The notes: generated from the letters alone by a model not told the origin. A stretch of DNA of 64,000 bases from Bacillota bacterium (GCA_023511485.1 JAIMBH010000005.1:24740-88739), one strand, 5' to 3'; counted from the first letter of the stretch, positions 37,105 to 48,057 are shown. A program made the numbers and translations.

Positions 37105-37743
37105 CTATCTTTCTCTAAACGGGAAGCCAAAATGCCTTAGAAGTGCACGGCCTTCCTCGTTGGTATTTGCCGTAGTTACAATCGTGATATCCATACCGCG
37201 AATCTTGTCGATTTTGTCGTAATCTATCTCCGGGAAAATAAGCTGCTCGGTTACGCCAAACGAGTAATTCCCACGTCCGTCAAAAGACTTCGGGCTAAGT
37301 CCACGAAAGTCTCTGATCCTTGGAAGCGCAGTCGAAAGCAACCTATCCAAAAACTCATACATCCTGTCTCCCCTGAGCGTTACTTTTGTGCCAACCGGCA
37401 TATTGGCACGAAGCTTAAATCCGGCAATGGACTTCTTAGCTCTGCGGACAATAGGCTTCTGACCGCTTATAATAGCAAGGTCATCCATTGCACCATCAAG
37501 TGCTTTCGCATTCTGTGTAGCCTCTCCTACGCCCATGTTAAGAACAATCTTCTCAATCTTTGGCACCTGCATGGGGTTCTTATAGCCAAACTCCTTCATC
37601 AAAGCAGGCAAGATCTCTTTTCTATAAGCCTCTTTAAGCCTGGGAGTGATTTTAGCTCCACCAGAAGGTTTGACGGCTGTTTCAACCCTGGCGGCTTTGG
37701 GAGCCTTTTCCTCTTTTCCCTTTTTTGTTTTTGTGTCTGCCAT
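37105..37743 (-). CDS. rplE: 50S ribosomal protein L5
   Basis: L5 contacts 5S rRNA and P-site tRNA. The standard domain begins at about residue 33 ([21 protein letters not shown]) and has [23 protein letters not shown] and LLRHFGFPF near the end. The first 32 residues are a Lys/Ala-rich extension absent from most homologues. The start is supported by GGGAGG six bases upstream. It is a spc operon member between rplX and rpsN. Confidence 0.96.
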   Translation of the reverse strand: MADTKTKKGKEEKAPKAARVETAVKPSGGAKITPRLKEAYRKEILPALMKEFGYKNPMQVPKIEKIVLNMGVGEATQNAKALDGAMDDLAIISGQKPIVRRAKKSIAGFKLRANMPVGTKVTLRGDRMYEFLDRLLSTALPRIRDFRGLSPKSFDGRGNYSFGVTEQLIFPEIDYDKIDKIRGMDITIVTTANTNEEGRALLRHFGFPFRER

Positions 37744-37753
37744 TTATACCTCC

Positions 37754-37883
37754 CGTCTAGATACTAGAAACTAGACCGGATCCACCAGTCCTAACTAGAG
37801 GCTAGATAAAACCATCTTCTTAAATCTCTTATCTTATAACCCTCACTCTAGACCTTCACATCTAGTCTCTAGTCTCTAGTCTA
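37754..37883 (-). repeat. CTAG-rich intergenic repeat, copy 1
   Basis: The left arm is GTCTAGATACTAGAAACTAG and the right arm is a run of CTAGTCT units. The interior AACCATCTTCTTAAATCTC and CACTCTAGACCTTCA is shared with other copies in the same orientation. It lies between rplX and rplE and touches the rplX stop codon. Confidence 0.8.
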
Positions 37884-38234
37884 TGCTTTATCAATGTCAC
37901 CTTCGCATTTCCGGCACACCCTAACCTTTACGCCGGACTCTGTTATCCTGTGTCCAATCCTTGTTGGCTGTCCACAGCCAGGACAAATCACCTGCACGTT
38001 GGATACGTGAATTGGTGCTTCCCTCTCCTGAATGCCCCCCTGAGGGACTTTCTGAGTCGGGCGCATATGGCGCTTAACCATATTTATGCCTTCGACTACA
38101 ACTCTGCCCTTTTTAGGTTGGACAACAAGAACCTTGCCTTTCTTGCCTTTATCTTTACCGGCAATAACCTCAACTCTATCGCCTTTTTTAATCGATAGTT
38201 TTGGCACTTCTCTCGTTATAGATGACTTGGGCAT
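37881..38234 (-). CDS. rplX: 50S ribosomal protein L24
   Basis: L24 is 117 residues. The KOW motif is [20 protein letters not shown] at about 16-35. A C-terminal zinc ribbon has CPGCGQP and CRKCEGD. It starts 50S assembly by binding the 5' domain of 23S rRNA. Its TAG stop lies at the end of the first CTAG-rich repeat. Confidence 0.97.
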   Translation of the reverse strand: MPKSSITREVPKLSIKKGDRVEVIAGKDKGKKGKVLVVQPKKGRVVVEGINMVKRHMRPTQKVPQGGIQEREAPIHVSNVQVICPGCGQPTRIGHRITESGVKVRVCRKCEGDIDKA

Positions 38235-38248
38235 CTTAAATTTTCCTC

Positions 38249-38617
38249 CTACAATACTTCCGGAGCCAATGAAACAATTTTCATAAAGTTTTTATCCCTA
38301 AGCTCCCTGGCTACGGGACCAAATATACGGGTTCCTCTCGGATTGCCATCATCCCTGATGATAACGGCCGCATTGTCATCAAACCTCACATAAGAGCCAT
38401 CATTTCTACCAATAGGCTGCTTTGTCCTGATAACTACCGCTTTTACAACATCGCCTTTTTTGACAGTACCTCCCGGGATTGCCTCTTTAACAGCACCGAC
38501 AATGGTATCGCCGACTGAAGCGTAACGACGCCTCGAGCCACCCAGAACCCTGATACAAAGGATTTCCCTCGCTCCTGTATTATCAGCAACTTTTAATCTT
38601 GACTGCTGTTGGATCAT
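38249..38617 (-). CDS. rplN: 50S ribosomal protein L14
   Basis: L14 is a 122-residue beta-barrel protein. Family signatures are [19 protein letters not shown] and the central [26 protein letters not shown]. It lies at the intersubunit bridge and binds RsfS in other bacteria. It is the first gene after rpsQ in standard order. Confidence 0.97.
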   Translation of the reverse strand: MIQQQSRLKVADNTGAREILCIRVLGGSRRRYASVGDTIVGAVKEAIPGGTVKKGDVVKAVVIRTKQPIGRNDGSYVRFDDNAAVIIRDDGNPRGTRIFGPVARELRDKNFMKIVSLAPEVL

Positions 38618-38732
38618 CCTTGATTTCCTTTCTTCTTCCAGTAGTCAGTAATCAGAAAGTCGGTAATCAGAAAATAGATTATCGGATTATTAAATCCCCT
38701 GCTTTTGAACCTTAGATTCCGACTTCTGACCG

Positions 38733-38990
38733 TTATTTTGCCCGCTCTAAGATTTCAACCACACGCCATCTCTTAGTCTTGCTAAGCGGTCTAGTCTCGG
38801 CAATTTGTACGGTATCACCAACTCTAGCCTCATTTGCCTCATCATGCGCTTTAAACTTCTTTGTTCTTTTTACCGCTTTTTTATAGAGCGGATGCCTTAC
38901 AAGCGACTCAACAGCTACTGTTACTGTCTTGTCCATTGCATCGCTTACAACCTTACCAACTCTAATTTTGCGGCGTCCTCTCTCCTCCAT
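38733..38990 (-). CDS. rpsQ: 30S ribosomal protein S17
   Basis: S17 is an 85-residue OB-fold protein with [17 protein letters not shown] and [21 protein letters not shown]. It helps in early 30S assembly. The gap on its upstream side contains CTAG-rich repeat copy 2, which separates it from rpmC. Confidence 0.97.
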   Translation of the reverse strand: MEERGRRKIRVGKVVSDAMDKTVTVAVESLVRHPLYKKAVKRTKKFKAHDEANEARVGDTVQIAETRPLSKTKRWRVVEILERAK

Positions 38991-39001
38991 CTAAACCCCC
39001 C

Positions 39002-39142
39002 GTCTAGATACTAGAAACTAGACCGGACCTACCGGTCCTAACTAGAAACTAGATAAAACCATCTTCTTGAATCTTTATCTTTTAAATCTACACTCTAGAC
39101 CCTCACTTCTAGTTTCTAGTTTCTAGCTACTAGCTACTAGAA
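39002..39142 (-). repeat. CTAG-rich intergenic repeat, copy 2
   Basis: The arms are GTCTAGATACTAGAAACTAG and TTCTAGTTTCTAGTTTCTAG, the latter extended by CTACTAGCTACTAG. The interior ACCATCTTCTTGAATCT and CACTCTAGACCCTCA matches the other copies. The right arm overlaps the last codons of rpmC. Confidence 0.8.
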
Positions 39143-39354
39143 GCTATCTTGGCCTCAATTTCTCTTTCCCTGCGCACAGTCTGTATGCGCGCTATATCTT
39201 TCTTGATTTCTTTAATCCTCTTTGGATTGTCAAGCTGTCCGGTAGCCAGCTGAAAGCGAAGATTAAACAGTTCGGCCTTTGCTTCTCTCATTTTGGATTC
39301 CAATTCATCATCAGTTAGGTCTCTAAGCTTTTCAGCCTTCATGCTATTCACCAC
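39130..39354 (-). CDS. rpmC: 50S ribosomal protein L29
   Basis: L29 is a helical protein of 70-74 residues ([36 protein letters not shown]). It forms part of the tunnel exit near the SRP docking site. Starts at 39354 and 39342 are both possible; the former overlaps rplP by 11 bases. The last residues, Ser-Ser-Ser, and the stop codon are encoded by the arm of a CTAG-rich repeat, so the repeat has supplied a new C-terminus. Confidence 0.95.
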   Translation of the reverse strand: MVNSMKAEKLRDLTDDELESKMREAKAELFNLRFQLATGQLDNPKRIKEIKKDIARIQTVRREREIEAKIASSS

Positions 39355-39766
39355 CCAGCTCTTCTCTAGTTACAAACCTGCACTTTACAGGTAGCTTGTG
39401 GCTTGCCAGCCTGATTGCTTCTCGTGCAACCGGCTCTGCAACACCGGCTATCTCAAACATAACCCTGCCCGGCTTAATAACCGCAACCCAGTGTTCTGGG
39501 GAGCCTTTACCGCTACCCATACGAGTCTCGGCAGGTTTCTCAGTTACCGGTTTATCTGGAAAAATAGTAATCCAGACTTTACCGCCCCTTTTAATATGGC
39601 GAGTCATAGCAACACGAGCTGCCTCAATTTGGCGATTGGTTATCCATCCCGGCTCAAGCGCCTGTAATCCATAATCGCCGAAGTTTATCTTGTTGCCGCC
39701 TTTAGCACGGCCTTTCATCCTGCCTCTTTGTTGCTTTCTATGTTTAACCCTTTTTGGTAAAAGCAT
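39344..39766 (-). CDS. rplP: 50S ribosomal protein L16
   Basis: L16 is 140 residues from the ATG at 39766 ([19 protein letters not shown]), four bases after the rpsC stop. A strong GGAGG lies inside the end of rpsC. The frame is open further upstream into rpsC, but family length supports this start. Conserved [20 protein letters not shown] is present. It lies near the A site and binds 23S rRNA. Confidence 0.96.
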   Translation of the reverse strand: MLLPKRVKHRKQQRGRMKGRAKGGNKINFGDYGLQALEPGWITNRQIEAARVAMTRHIKRGGKVWITIFPDKPVTEKPAETRMGSGKGSPEHWVAVIKPGRVMFEIAGVAEPVAREAIRLASHKLPVKCRFVTREELGGE

Positions 39767-39770
39767 TTGC

Positions 39771-40490
39771 CTATGCTCCCTCCTTAGCCGAAGCTGCTTT
39801 CTTAGGTTTTTTCGGTCTTTCAGACCTCGGCTTCGGCGCGGCTGCCTGCTCGGTGACATACTGCCCGGGTAGAACGTCGCCTTTGTAAATCCAGACCTTC
39901 ACTCCAATACGCCCGAACGTAGTTAAAGCCTCAGCAAAACCGTAATCGATATTAGCACGAAGCGTGTGTAAGGGCACACGTCCTTCGCGATACCATTCAG
40001 TACGGGCCATCTCAGCGCCACCCAAGCGACCTGCACACTGAACCTTGATTCCCTGAGCGCCACTCTTCATGGCTTGAGTGACAGCCTTTTTCATAGCGCG
40101 CCTGAAACCAACACGTGCTTCAAGCTGTTCAGCAATACTTTGCGCAACCAGTGTTGCATCAAGTTCTGGTCTTTTTACTTCTTCGATATTAATCTGCACC
40201 TGTTTGCCGGTCATTTTCTCCAGCTCTCCGCGCAGAATCTCTACTTCGGCCCCACGTTTTCCAATTACGATACCGGGTCTGGCTGTGAAGATATCAACTT
40301 TCACACGATCTCCTGCGCGCTCGATCTCAATCTTTGATATTGCAGCTCGCGCAAGCTTACGCTCAAGAATATTTCTTATCTTAATATCCTCGCCGAGAAC
40401 TTTATCGAAGCCTTTGCTTACAAACCAGCGGGACCGCCAGTTCTCTATAATGCCGACTCTAAGTCCCCGAGGATGGACTTTTTGCCCCAT
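39771..40490 (-). CDS. rpsC: 30S ribosomal protein S3
   Basis: S3 is 239 residues, with an N-terminal KH domain ([23 protein letters not shown]) and a C-terminal domain ([31 protein letters not shown]). A Lys/Pro/Ala-rich tail closes the protein. It lies at the mRNA entry site. It is an S10 operon member between rplV and rplP. Confidence 0.97.
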   Translation of the reverse strand: MGQKVHPRGLRVGIIENWRSRWFVSKGFDKVLGEDIKIRNILERKLARAAISKIEIERAGDRVKVDIFTARPGIVIGKRGAEVEILRGELEKMTGKQVQINIEEVKRPELDATLVAQSIAEQLEARVGFRRAMKKAVTQAMKSGAQGIKVQCAGRLGGAEMARTEWYREGRVPLHTLRANIDYGFAEALTTFGRIGVKVWIYKGDVLPGQYVTEQAAAPKPRSERPKKPKKAASAKEGA

Positions 40491-40856
40491 TTAACCCTCC
40501 TTCTCCGTAACAACTACGGTAATGTGACTAGTTCTCTTCCTAATACGGTATGCACGACCCATAGCCCTCGGCCTAATCCTTTTTAACGTTGGACCCTGAT
40601 CTACATACGCTTCTGACACATAAAGCCTATTGCGGCTGATATGCAGGTTCTTCTCAGCATTCGCAATAGCCGAGTTTAGAACCTTGGTTATTATCCTTGC
40701 GGCGGCCTTTGGCGTAAACCTTAATAGTGCAACAGCTTCTTCAGCATCTTTGCCCCGAATAAGATTTATAACCTGCTGGGCCTTCAGCGGCGATATCCTG
40801 ACATATTTTGCAACGGCCCTTGCAGAAGCACCCGCATTTTTTGCCGTCTTAGCCAT
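40491..40856 (-). CDS. rplV: 50S ribosomal protein L22
   Basis: L22 is 121 residues. The conserved [23 protein letters not shown] opens the globular domain, and the long beta-hairpin carries [27 protein letters not shown]. That hairpin lines the exit tunnel and is where macrolide-resistance changes occur in other bacteria. It is an S10 operon member. Confidence 0.97.
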   Translation of the reverse strand: MAKTAKNAGASARAVAKYVRISPLKAQQVINLIRGKDAEEAVALLRFTPKAAARIITKVLNSAIANAEKNLHISRNRLYVSEAYVDQGPTLKRIRPRAMGRAYRIRKRTSHITVVVTEKEG

Positions 40857-40868
40857 CTTTAACCTCCT

Positions 40869-40994
40869 GTCTAGATACTAGAAACTAGACCATTGCTTTG
40901 CACCTGACCAGAAACTAGAGACTAGATCTCTTATCCTTTAACCCACACTCTAGACCTTCATCTAGTTTCTAGTTTCTAGTCTCAAGTTTCTAGA
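40869..40994 (-). repeat. CTAG-rich intergenic repeat, copy 3
   Basis: The arms are GTCTAGATACTAGAAACTAG and TCTAGTTTCTAGTTTCTAGT, with interior ATCTCTTATCCTTTAACCC and CACTCTAGACCTTCA. It lies between rpsS and rplV and touches the rpsS stop. Confidence 0.8.
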
Positions 40995-41276
40995 TTATCT
41001 TACTCTTGATGATTTCTCCTGGCCTGCATGGCCTCTAAAAGTCCTTGTTGGCGCAAACTCGCCAAGCTTATGTCCAACCATACTTTCCGTAATATAGACC
41101 GGTACATGCCGGCGCCCGTCATGAACGGCAATAGTATGCCCGACCATCTCCGGAAAGATAGTTGAAGCCCTGGACCAGGTCTTAATAACTCTTTTCTCAT
41201 TTCTTTTGTTCATTTCCTGGATTTTCCCAAGAAGTTTTGGCTCTACAAAGGGTCCCTTTTTAAGCGACCTTCCCAC
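40995..41276 (-). CDS. rpsS: 30S ribosomal protein S19
   Basis: S19 is 93 residues with [16 protein letters not shown] and the diagnostic [32 protein letters not shown]. It is in the 30S head with S13. The start is GTG. It lies between rplB and rplV in the S10 operon. Confidence 0.97.
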   Translation of the reverse strand: MGRSLKKGPFVEPKLLGKIQEMNKRNEKRVIKTWSRASTIFPEMVGHTIAVHDGRRHVPVYITESMVGHKLGEFAPTRTFRGHAGQEKSSRVR

Positions 41277-41286
41277 TTTTCAGCCT

Positions 41287-41387
41287 CCAATCTCTTAGCT
41301 ATCAGCTATCAGCCTTCAGCTATCAGTATTGATTTACCTATGCTGACCGCTGATTGCTGACGGCTGATGGTCTGCACCGTAATTTCT
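41287..41387. repeat. AGCTGATAGC-family inverted repeat, copy 4
   Basis: The left arm TTAGCTATCAGCTATCAGCC, then TTCAGCTATCAG, faces the right arm TGACCGCTGATTGCTGACGG, then CTGATGG. It lies between rplB and rpsS. Confidence 0.6.
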
Positions 41388-41417
41388 CTCAAAGCTTAAC
41401 GTTTCTTCAAACGTTTA

Positions 41418-42242
41418 TTATCTCTTACGAGGTTTAACTATATATTTATCAGATGGCTTTTTGCCTCTCGTACGATAACCCAATGTCGGTTTTCCCCAAG
41501 GAGTAACCGGATGGCGACCCGGTGTTGCTTTACCTTCTCCGCCACCATGAGGATGATCGACCGGGTTCATGGCTGTACCTCGTACAGCAGGTCTTTTACC
41601 AAGCCAACGGCTACGGCCTGCTTTTCCGATTGAAATAAGTTCATGCTCCGCATTTCCAACCTGCCCTACCGTAGCATAACAATCAAGGTGAACCATCCGT
41701 ACCTCACCAGACGGCAACCTCAAATGGGCGTAGTTACCCTCTTTTGCCATAACTTGAGCTGATGTACCTGCCGACCTTGCCATCTGGCCACCCTTACCTG
41801 GAGTAAGCTCGATATTGTGAACAACCGTGCCCAAAGGAATCCTCCTTAAAGGCAACGCGTTGCCAACCCTGATATCAGCATCTGGCCCAGACATGATCGT
41901 ATTTCCTACCTTGAGATCGATTGGAGCCAGAATATATCTTTTCTCGCCGTCAGCGTACTGGATTAACGCAATTCTGGCAGACCGATTCGGGTCGTACTCG
42001 ATCGAATCAACCCTTCCTGGAATGCCATATTTGTTGCGCTTGAAGTCTATCAAGCGATAACGGCGTTTATGACCGCCTCCCTGGTGGCGGGTTGTGATAC
42101 GGCCATTGTTATTGCGACCAGACTTCTTGTTTAGCGCAACAGTCAGACTCTTTTCAGGCTCCTTTTTTGTTATCTCTTGGAAATCGGATACCGTCTGAAA
42201 CCTTCTTCCGGCTGATGTCGGCTTAAATTTTTTGATTCCCAT
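41418..42242 (-). CDS. rplB: 50S ribosomal protein L2
   Basis: L2 is 274 residues, central to peptidyl-transferase centre structure. Family features are [24 protein letters not shown] near the N-terminus and the C-terminal [32 protein letters not shown] loop with the conserved histidine. It is an S10 operon member. Confidence 0.98.
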   Translation of the reverse strand: MGIKKFKPTSAGRRFQTVSDFQEITKKEPEKSLTVALNKKSGRNNNGRITTRHQGGGHKRRYRLIDFKRNKYGIPGRVDSIEYDPNRSARIALIQYADGEKRYILAPIDLKVGNTIMSGPDADIRVGNALPLRRIPLGTVVHNIELTPGKGGQMARSAGTSAQVMAKEGNYAHLRLPSGEVRMVHLDCYATVGQVGNAEHELISIGKAGRSRWLGKRPAVRGTAMNPVDHPHGGGEGKATPGRHPVTPWGKPTLGYRTRGKKPSDKYIVKPRKR

Positions 42243-42393
42243 CCGTTTCTCTCCTCTTTATAACTGACGCTTATCGCCTGTCAGTTGGCATATTCTTTTG
42301 CACTAATGTCTCGATGTTTGCACAAAGTACGAATGTTAAAAATCTTTTAAACTTTGGCACTTTGCATTTCAAGACCTTGGCAGATACTCAAAG

Positions 42394-42681
42394 CTATCTA
42401 GCTTCGAACATCTCAATACGTTCTCCCTCGCGAAGAGTCACGATCGCCTTTTTCCAACCGCGAGTTCTACCAGAAGTATATCCCTGGCGCTTGCGCTTGC
42501 CACGAACTTTAAGCGTATTGACCGCTGTCACATGAACCTTGAATATCTTCTCAACTGCATTCTTGATTTCTTCTTTTCTAGCTTCTGGCGCAACCTCGAA
42601 GGTGTACTTGCCGTAATCCATTTGAGCGTAGCTCTTCTCAGAGATTACTGGGCGAATTATTACATCTCTTGGATCCTTCAT
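42394..42681 (-). CDS. rplW: 50S ribosomal protein L23
   Basis: L23 is 95 residues (DVIIRPVISEKSYAQMDYGKYTFEV) and lies at the tunnel exit, where trigger factor and SRP dock in other bacteria. It overlaps the rplD stop by four bases. The gap before rplB contains a TTTGCAC/TTTGGCAC repeat. Confidence 0.97.
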   Translation of the reverse strand: MKDPRDVIIRPVISEKSYAQMDYGKYTFEVAPEARKEEIKNAVEKIFKVHVTAVNTLKVRGKRKRQGYTSGRTRGWKKAIVTLREGERIEMFEAR

Positions 42682-43301
42682 TTGGACAGACCCTCCTCTA
42701 CTGCATTAAGAGCCGCACGAGTCATAACCAAGTATTCGTTATCTAACAGATCGTACGCATTTATCTCGGAGCTGTAGATAACCCTTGCACTATCAAGGTT
42801 GCGTACTGACTTTACCGCGGTATCTTGATCCTCGCCAACTACAACAGTGACTTTCTTATCTACATTAAGATTCTTAAATATCTTAACAACTTCTTTTGTC
42901 TTTGGCTCAGTCAAGCCAAAATCATCAATGACAACTAAGCGACCATCTTTAGCCTTCGATGACAGTATCGACTTCAAGGCCAAACGGCGCATTTTCTTCG
43001 GAACATTAAATGAGTAATCCCGTGGAATAGGGCCAAAAACGGTACCACCACCGGTCCAGTGAGGTGCTCGGATGCTTCCAATTCGAGCCCTGCCGGTACC
43101 TTTCTGGCGCCAGGGCTTCTTGCCGCCGCCCCTGACTTCAGCCCTGGTCTTAGTCTTTGCGGTTCCCCTTCTAGCCGCAGCTAGCTGTGCCCTGATGACC
43201 TGATGAACAACAGCCTCATTAGGTTCTACCTCAAAGACTTCGGGACTAACGTCGATCTCCTCTACGGTTTTGCCCTCTCTATTTCGAACTGGTATCTTCA
43301 C
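42678..43301 (-). CDS. rplD: 50S ribosomal protein L4
   Basis: L4 is 207 residues. The conserved tunnel-lining loop is GTAKTKTRAEVRGGGKKPWRQKGTGRARIGSIRAPHWTGG-like at about 48-88, and the C-terminal Rossmann-like domain has LVVIDDFGL and NLDSARVIYSSEINAYDLL. The start is GTG. In E. coli L4 regulates the S10 operon; no such leader was identified here. Confidence 0.97.
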   Translation of the reverse strand: MKIPVRNREGKTVEEIDVSPEVFEVEPNEAVVHQVIRAQLAAARRGTAKTKTRAEVRGGGKKPWRQKGTGRARIGSIRAPHWTGGGTVFGPIPRDYSFNVPKKMRRLALKSILSSKAKDGRLVVIDDFGLTEPKTKEVVKIFKNLNVDKKVTVVVGEDQDTAVKSVRNLDSARVIYSSEINAYDLLDNEYLVMTRAALNAVEEGLSK

Positions 43302-43303
43302 CG

Positions 43304-43942
43304 TTACCCCTTCTTCTTTGCCTTGCTAGATTCTTTAACCATAATCAAGCTACCCTTTGCACCGGGTACAGCCCCCTTGAGCAACATAATATTTTGCTCA
43401 GGATCGACTTTTACAATTTCTAGATTCATGCTGGTAACCCTATCGCTTCCCATGTGCCCTGCCATGCGTCTTCCTTTTGGAACACGAGCCGGAAACGCGG
43501 CGGCACCAATTGAACCAGGAGCCCTGTGAAAGTGGGAACCGTGCCCACCAGGCCCTCCGCCAAAGCCATGCCTTTTCATTACACCCTGAAAGCCTTTACC
43601 CTTCGAGATGCCAACGACGTCAACTTTCTCGCCGGCTGTAAATATCTCTGCGGTAAGCGTATCACTCGGCTTGTATTCAGACGGGTCATCAACTCTGACC
43701 TCGGCCAGATAACGCTTTGGCGATACCTTTGACTTTGCAAAGTGGCCCTTTAGTGGCTTAGTTACCTTCCTATCCTCAATATCTTCGAATCCGATCTGGA
43801 TTGCCGAGTAGCCATCGTTTTCTCTTGTTTTTACCTGAGTCACAACGCAAGGACCAACCTCAACAACGGTTACTGGTATCAAGCGATCGTCATCGCTAAA
43901 TACCTGCGTCATGCCAAGTTTCTTTCCTAATAATGCCTTCAT
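43304..43942 (-). CDS. rplC: 50S ribosomal protein L3
   Basis: L3 is 212 residues (MKALLGKKLGMTQVFSDDDR). The signature GISKGKGFQGVMKRHGFGGGPGGHGS extends toward the peptidyl transferase centre. It is one of the first proteins in 50S assembly. It is an S10 operon member after rpsJ. Confidence 0.98.
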   Translation of the reverse strand: MKALLGKKLGMTQVFSDDDRLIPVTVVEVGPCVVTQVKTRENDGYSAIQIGFEDIEDRKVTKPLKGHFAKSKVSPKRYLAEVRVDDPSEYKPSDTLTAEIFTAGEKVDVVGISKGKGFQGVMKRHGFGGGPGGHGSHFHRAPGSIGAAAFPARVPKGRRMAGHMGSDRVTSMNLEIVKVDPEQNIMLLKGAVPGAKGSLIMVKESSKAKKKG

Positions 43943-44074
43943 CTTTTACCTCGCACCAATAATTATCCATTCGTGCTACTACTTCTCACCCAATTAATTG
44001 GGCAATTACCTAAACATTGGCCTTAGAATCCAGGTGCCAAGGTAAAATCTTCTGGCCCCTGGCTTCTAGCCCCT

Positions 44075-44383
44075 TTAAAGTTTTATCTCTATATCAACGC
44101 CAGCCGGAAGATCCAGCCTCATTAGCGAGTCAACCGTTTTAGGCGTTGGATCTAGTATATCGATCAGCCTCTTGTGAGTCCTCATCTGGAAGTGCTCACG
44201 CGAGTCCTTGTTGACATGCGGAGACCTAATTACCGTATAAAGGCTTCTCTCTGTTGGTAGAGGAATCGGTCCCGCGACCCGAGCCCCGGTTCTCTGCGCC
44301 GTATCAACAATTTTCTTCGCCGATTGATCGACAACCTCATGATCGTAGGCTTTTAGCCTGATACGAATTTTCTGTGTTGCCAT
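44075..44383 (-). CDS. rpsJ: 30S ribosomal protein S10
   Basis: S10 is 102 residues from the ATG at 44383 ([20 protein letters not shown]), with GGAGG four bases upstream; the reading frame extends five codons further but without support. Conserved [35 protein letters not shown] is present. S10 also binds NusB in antitermination. It is the first gene of the S10 cluster, just after tuf. Confidence 0.97.
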   Translation of the reverse strand: MATQKIRIRLKAYDHEVVDQSAKKIVDTAQRTGARVAGPIPLPTERSLYTVIRSPHVNKDSREHFQMRTHKRLIDILDPTPKTVDSLMRLDLPAGVDIEIKL

Positions 44384-44398
44384 GCTTCCTCCACACAA

Positions 44399-45586
44399 TT
44401 ACTTAATAATGCTTGTAATCCTTCCCGCACCAACAGTTCTGCCGCCTTCCCTGATAGCAAAGCGCAGTCCTTCCTCCATTGCAATAGAGGTGATAAGCTC
44501 AACGGTTAGCTCTACATTGTCTCCCGGCATAACCATCTCAGTGCCCTCAGGCAGGTTTGCTACCCCGGTTACGTCAGTTGTTCTGAAGTAAAACTGCGGG
44601 CGGTAGCCGTTAAAGAAGGGGGTGTGGCGGCCGCCTTCCTCTTTTGTTAGAACATAGACCTGGGCTTTGAAGTTGGTGTGAGGGGTGATAGACTTTGGCT
44701 GGGCAAGAACCTGGCCACGCTCTACCTCGTCCCTGCCGATACCCCTTAAAAGAACTCCAACGTTGTCTCCAGCCTGGGCCTCATCTAAGAGTTTCCTAAA
44801 CATCTCAAGGCCTGTTACAACGGTCTTTTTAATCTCAGGTGCGATTCCAACTATCTCTACCTCTTCGCCAACCTTGATCTTGCCACGCTCGACCCTTCCG
44901 GTAACAACAGTTCCGCGACCGGTAATGGTAAATACGTCCTCAATCGGCATCAAAAATGGTTTGTCTATATCCCGCTCAGGGGTTGGGATATAGGAGTCTA
45001 CCGCATCCATAAGCTCAATGATAGACTTTGCTGCCTCTGGGTCTCCCTCTAGAGCTTTTAGAGCAGAGCCCTTAACAATTGGGATTTCATCCCCTGGGAA
45101 CTCGTATTCGTTAAGTAGATCTCTTACCTCCATCTCGACAAGTTCCAAGAGTTCAGGGTCATCTACCATATCTACTTTGTTTAAGAAGACTACGATGTAG
45201 GGAACACCGACCTGTCTTGCCAGAAGGATATGCTCCCTGGTCTGTGGCATCGGCCCGTCTGCTGCAGAGACAACCAGGATTGCGCCATCCATCTGGGCAG
45301 CACCGGTTATCATGTTCTTTACGTAGTCAGCGTGCCCTGGGCAGTCTACGTGTGCATAGTGGCGGCTCTCTGTTTCATACTCGACGTGAGCAATTGCAAT
45401 TGTGATGCCCCTCTCCCTCTCTTCTGGGGCGTTATCGATTGAATCAAAGGATCTGAATTCGGCCTGTCCCTTCTCTGCTAATACCTTGGTGATAGCTGCA
45501 GTCAAGGTTGTTTTGCCATGGTCTACGTGACCGATGGTTCCGATATTCATGTGGGGTTTTGTGCGCTCAAACTTAGCTTTGGCCAT
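44399..45586 (-). CDS. tuf: Elongation factor Tu, copy 1
   Basis: EF-Tu is a 395-residue GTPase that delivers aminoacyl-tRNA. GTP-binding motifs are [14 protein letters not shown] and NKVDM; the effector region holds ERERGITI. The ATG at 45586 follows a GGGAGG. The encoded protein is identical to the second copy at 61101-62288, and the nucleotide identity continues about 37 bases upstream of the start. It belongs to the str operon (rpsL-rpsG-fusA-tuf), with a CTAG-rich repeat between fusA and tuf. Confidence 0.98.
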   Translation of the reverse strand: MAKAKFERTKPHMNIGTIGHVDHGKTTLTAAITKVLAEKGQAEFRSFDSIDNAPEERERGITIAIAHVEYETESRHYAHVDCPGHADYVKNMITGAAQMDGAILVVSAADGPMPQTREHILLARQVGVPYIVVFLNKVDMVDDPELLELVEMEVRDLLNEYEFPGDEIPIVKGSALKALEGDPEAAKSIIELMDAVDSYIPTPERDIDKPFLMPIEDVFTITGRGTVVTGRVERGKIKVGEEVEIVGIAPEIKKTVVTGLEMFRKLLDEAQAGDNVGVLLRGIGRDEVERGQVLAQPKSITPHTNFKAQVYVLTKEEGGRHTPFFNGYRPQFYFRTTDVTGVANLPEGTEMVMPGDNVELTVELITSIAMEEGLRFAIREGGRTVGAGRITSIIK

Positions 45587-45661
45587 ATGTTTTTCCTCCC
45601 TAAAAGATTTAACTTTCTTATTTTTTAATAATTTGCACCTAAAATCTATAGTCAAAAGCTT

Positions 45662-45794
45662 TCTAGATACTAGACCGGCCCTATCGGCCTAACTAGAAAC
45701 TAGGGTAACCATCTTCTTGAGTCTCTTATCTTGTAACCCACACTCTAGACCTTCACATCTAGTCTCTAGTCTCAAGTCTCTAGTTTCTAGCTAG
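45662..45794 (-). repeat. CTAG-rich intergenic repeat, copy 4
   Basis: The arms are TTCTAGATACTAGACC and AGTCTCTAGTCTC, then AAGTCTCTAGTTTCTAG. The interior AACCATCTTCTTGAGTCTC and CACTCTAGACCTTCA matches the other copies. It lies between fusA and tuf copy 1 and overlaps the fusA stop. Confidence 0.8.
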
Positions 45795-47893
45795 CTTCCT
45801 GCAGCTATCGACCACTCGCCCTGGGCTTTACTTACAATCTCACTGGCAAGGCTTGGTGGTAGCTCACTATACTGCTTAAACTGCATCGTATAAGTTGCTC
45901 GACCTTGCGTCCTCGATCTTAAGTCAGTTGCGTAGCCGAACATTTCCGCAAGCGGAACATCAGCCCTGATAACCTGGGCTCCAGCCCTTGGCTCCATACC
46001 AATTATATGTCCGCGACGTGAGCTCAAATCGCCCATCACATCGCCCATATACTCCTCAGGAACAACTACTTCTACAGCCATGATGGGCTCAAGCAGTACA
46101 GGGCTTGCTTTCTTCATGCCATCTTTAAACGCCATAGAGCCCGCGATTTTAAACGCCAGCTCAGACGAGTCTACCGGATGGTATGAACCCTCATGAAGCG
46201 TCACTTTTATATCAACAACCGGATATCCAGCCATTACTCCGGCTGTCATCGCCTCTTGAATCCCCTTATCAATAGCAGGGATATACTCTTTCGGTATTTT
46301 TCCACCGACAATTGCATCAACAAATTCGTAGCCGCCTGCTGGATTCGGCTCGATATCAATAACAACATGACCGTACTGACCCCGGCCACCAGTCTGCCTT
46401 ACGTAGCGTCCCTGGACATCCTTGACTGACTTCTTTATAGTCTCCCGGTAAGATACTTGCGGACGCCCCACATTTGCCTGAACCTTAAACTCACGCATAA
46501 GCCTATCAGTAATGATCTCAAGATGAAGCTCACCCATGCCCGATATAATCGTCTGGCCCGTTTCTTCATCAATCTTGACCTTAAACGTCGGATCCTCTTC
46601 CGCCAACTTTGCAAGCGCGCCAGAGAGTTTCTCTTGATCGGCCTTCGTTTTTGGCTCGATGGCGACTGAGATAACCGGTTCTGGGAATATCATCGATTCG
46701 AGCTGGATCGGATGGTTTGGATCGCTTAGCGTATCTCCGGTTGTAACCTGCTTCAAACCAACCGCAGCAACGATATCACCTGTGCGAACCTCGTCTCTTT
46801 CTTCACGGTGGTTAGCGTGCATTTGCAGAATTCTGCCGATCCTCTCTTTTCTGCCGGTAGATACATTAAGTACTGCTTCACCAGCCTTAAGAACCCCCGA
46901 GTAAACCCTAAAGAAAGTGAGTTTGCCTACATATGGATCAACCATAATCTTAAAGGCAAGTGCGGTAAATGGCTCTTCGTCAGATGCCTCACGCGTGATA
47001 ACCTCATCTTCCTTCCCTGGAACTCTTCCCTCAACCGGAGGTACGTCCAGCGGAGATGGCAGAAATTCGTTTATTGCATCAAGTAACGGCTGAACACCCT
47101 TATTCTTAAAGGATGCGCCGCAAAGCACCGGAGTGATTGCCACATCAAGGGTAGCTTTACGCAGCGCCCTTACGATCTCATCTCTTGTTAGCTCCTCGCC
47201 TTCAAGGTATTTAATGAGGAGCTCTTCATCGTATTCGGCCGCAGTCTCAATCATGCGCTGGCGGTATTCTTCAGCCTGCTCCTGGTACTCCGCCGGAATC
47301 CCACGCTCCTCAATGGTTGTGCCCAGCTCATCTGTATAAATTAAAGCCTCCATGTCAATTAGATCGATAATACCTGTGAAGCTATCTTCGCTTCCTATAG
47401 GAATCTGCAATGCAACCGGCTTGGCACCCAGGCGATCCACCATCATCTGCATCGCGTTAAAGAAATCTGCACCGGTTCTGTCCATCTTGTTAATATAAGC
47501 GATTCTTGGAACGCGATATGTATCTGCTTGACGCCAAACGGTTTCCGACTGAGGCTCAACGCCTCCAACTGCGCAAAAGACTGCCACAGCGCCATCAAGC
47601 ACGCGAAGAGAGCGTTCTACCTCTACAGTAAAGTCCACGTGCCCTGGCGTATCTATAATATTTATCCTGTAGCCGTTCCAATAACAGGTAGTAGCGGCAG
47701 ATGTAATTGTAATACCCCGCTCCTGCTCCTGAATCATCCAGTCCATGACGGCCGTGCCCTCATGAACCTCGCCGATCTTATGCGTCCGGCCGGCATAGTA
47801 AAGTATACGCTCAGTAGTAGTAGTTTTACCGGCATCGATATGCGCCATTATTCCAATATTTCTTATTTTCTCCAATGGAAATCTGTCAGCCAT
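45791..47893 (-). CDS. fusA: Elongation factor G
   Basis: EF-G is a 700-residue translocase from the ATG at 47893 ([20 protein letters not shown]). The G domain has [17 protein letters not shown] and NKMD. Domain IV is [15 protein letters not shown] and domain V follows. The frame is open ten codons upstream to 47923, but the chosen ATG matches family length. It sits between rpsG and tuf in the str operon. Confidence 0.97.
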   Translation of the reverse strand: MADRFPLEKIRNIGIMAHIDAGKTTTTERILYYAGRTHKIGEVHEGTAVMDWMIQEQERGITITSAATTCYWNGYRINIIDTPGHVDFTVEVERSLRVLDGAVAVFCAVGGVEPQSETVWRQADTYRVPRIAYINKMDRTGADFFNAMQMMVDRLGAKPVALQIPIGSEDSFTGIIDLIDMEALIYTDELGTTIEERGIPAEYQEQAEEYRQRMIETAAEYDEELLIKYLEGEELTRDEIVRALRKATLDVAITPVLCGASFKNKGVQPLLDAINEFLPSPLDVPPVEGRVPGKEDEVITREASDEEPFTALAFKIMVDPYVGKLTFFRVYSGVLKAGEAVLNVSTGRKERIGRILQMHANHREERDEVRTGDIVAAVGLKQVTTGDTLSDPNHPIQLESMIFPEPVISVAIEPKTKADQEKLSGALAKLAEEDPTFKVKIDEETGQTIISGMGELHLEIITDRLMREFKVQANVGRPQVSYRETIKKSVKDVQGRYVRQTGGRGQYGHVVIDIEPNPAGGYEFVDAIVGGKIPKEYIPAIDKGIQEAMTAGVMAGYPVVDIKVTLHEGSYHPVDSSELAFKIAGSMAFKDGMKKASPVLLEPIMAVEVVVPEEYMGDVMGDLSSRRGHIIGMEPRAGAQVIRADVPLAEMFGYATDLRSRTQGRATYTMQFKQYSELPPSLASEIVSKAQGEWSIAAGS

Positions 47894-47913
47894 ATTATTT
47901 TTGAATCCTTCCA

Positions 47914-48057
47914 ATCTAAACACTACAAACTATATCAGGCCCTCGGCCCTACTAGAAAATCAACACTTAAACCTTAAACTTATATCTCCAACAATCACTT
48001 AAATACCCTAGAAACTCACTCTCTAGACCCGTACACCTAATCTCAAGTTTCTAGACA
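47914..48057 (-). repeat. CTAG-type intergenic repeat, copy 5 (degenerate)
   Basis: This is a diverged relative: ATCTAAACACTACAAACTAT on the left, CTAATCTCAAGTTTCTAGAC on the right, with ACTCTCTAGACCCGTACA inside. The gapped layout and orientation are kept. It lies between rpsG and fusA. Confidence 0.55.

Noticed and set aside
37754..39142. CRISPR array
   Set aside because: The CTAG units vary in length, lack unique spacers of fixed size and are split into two opposing arms; no cas genes are nearby.
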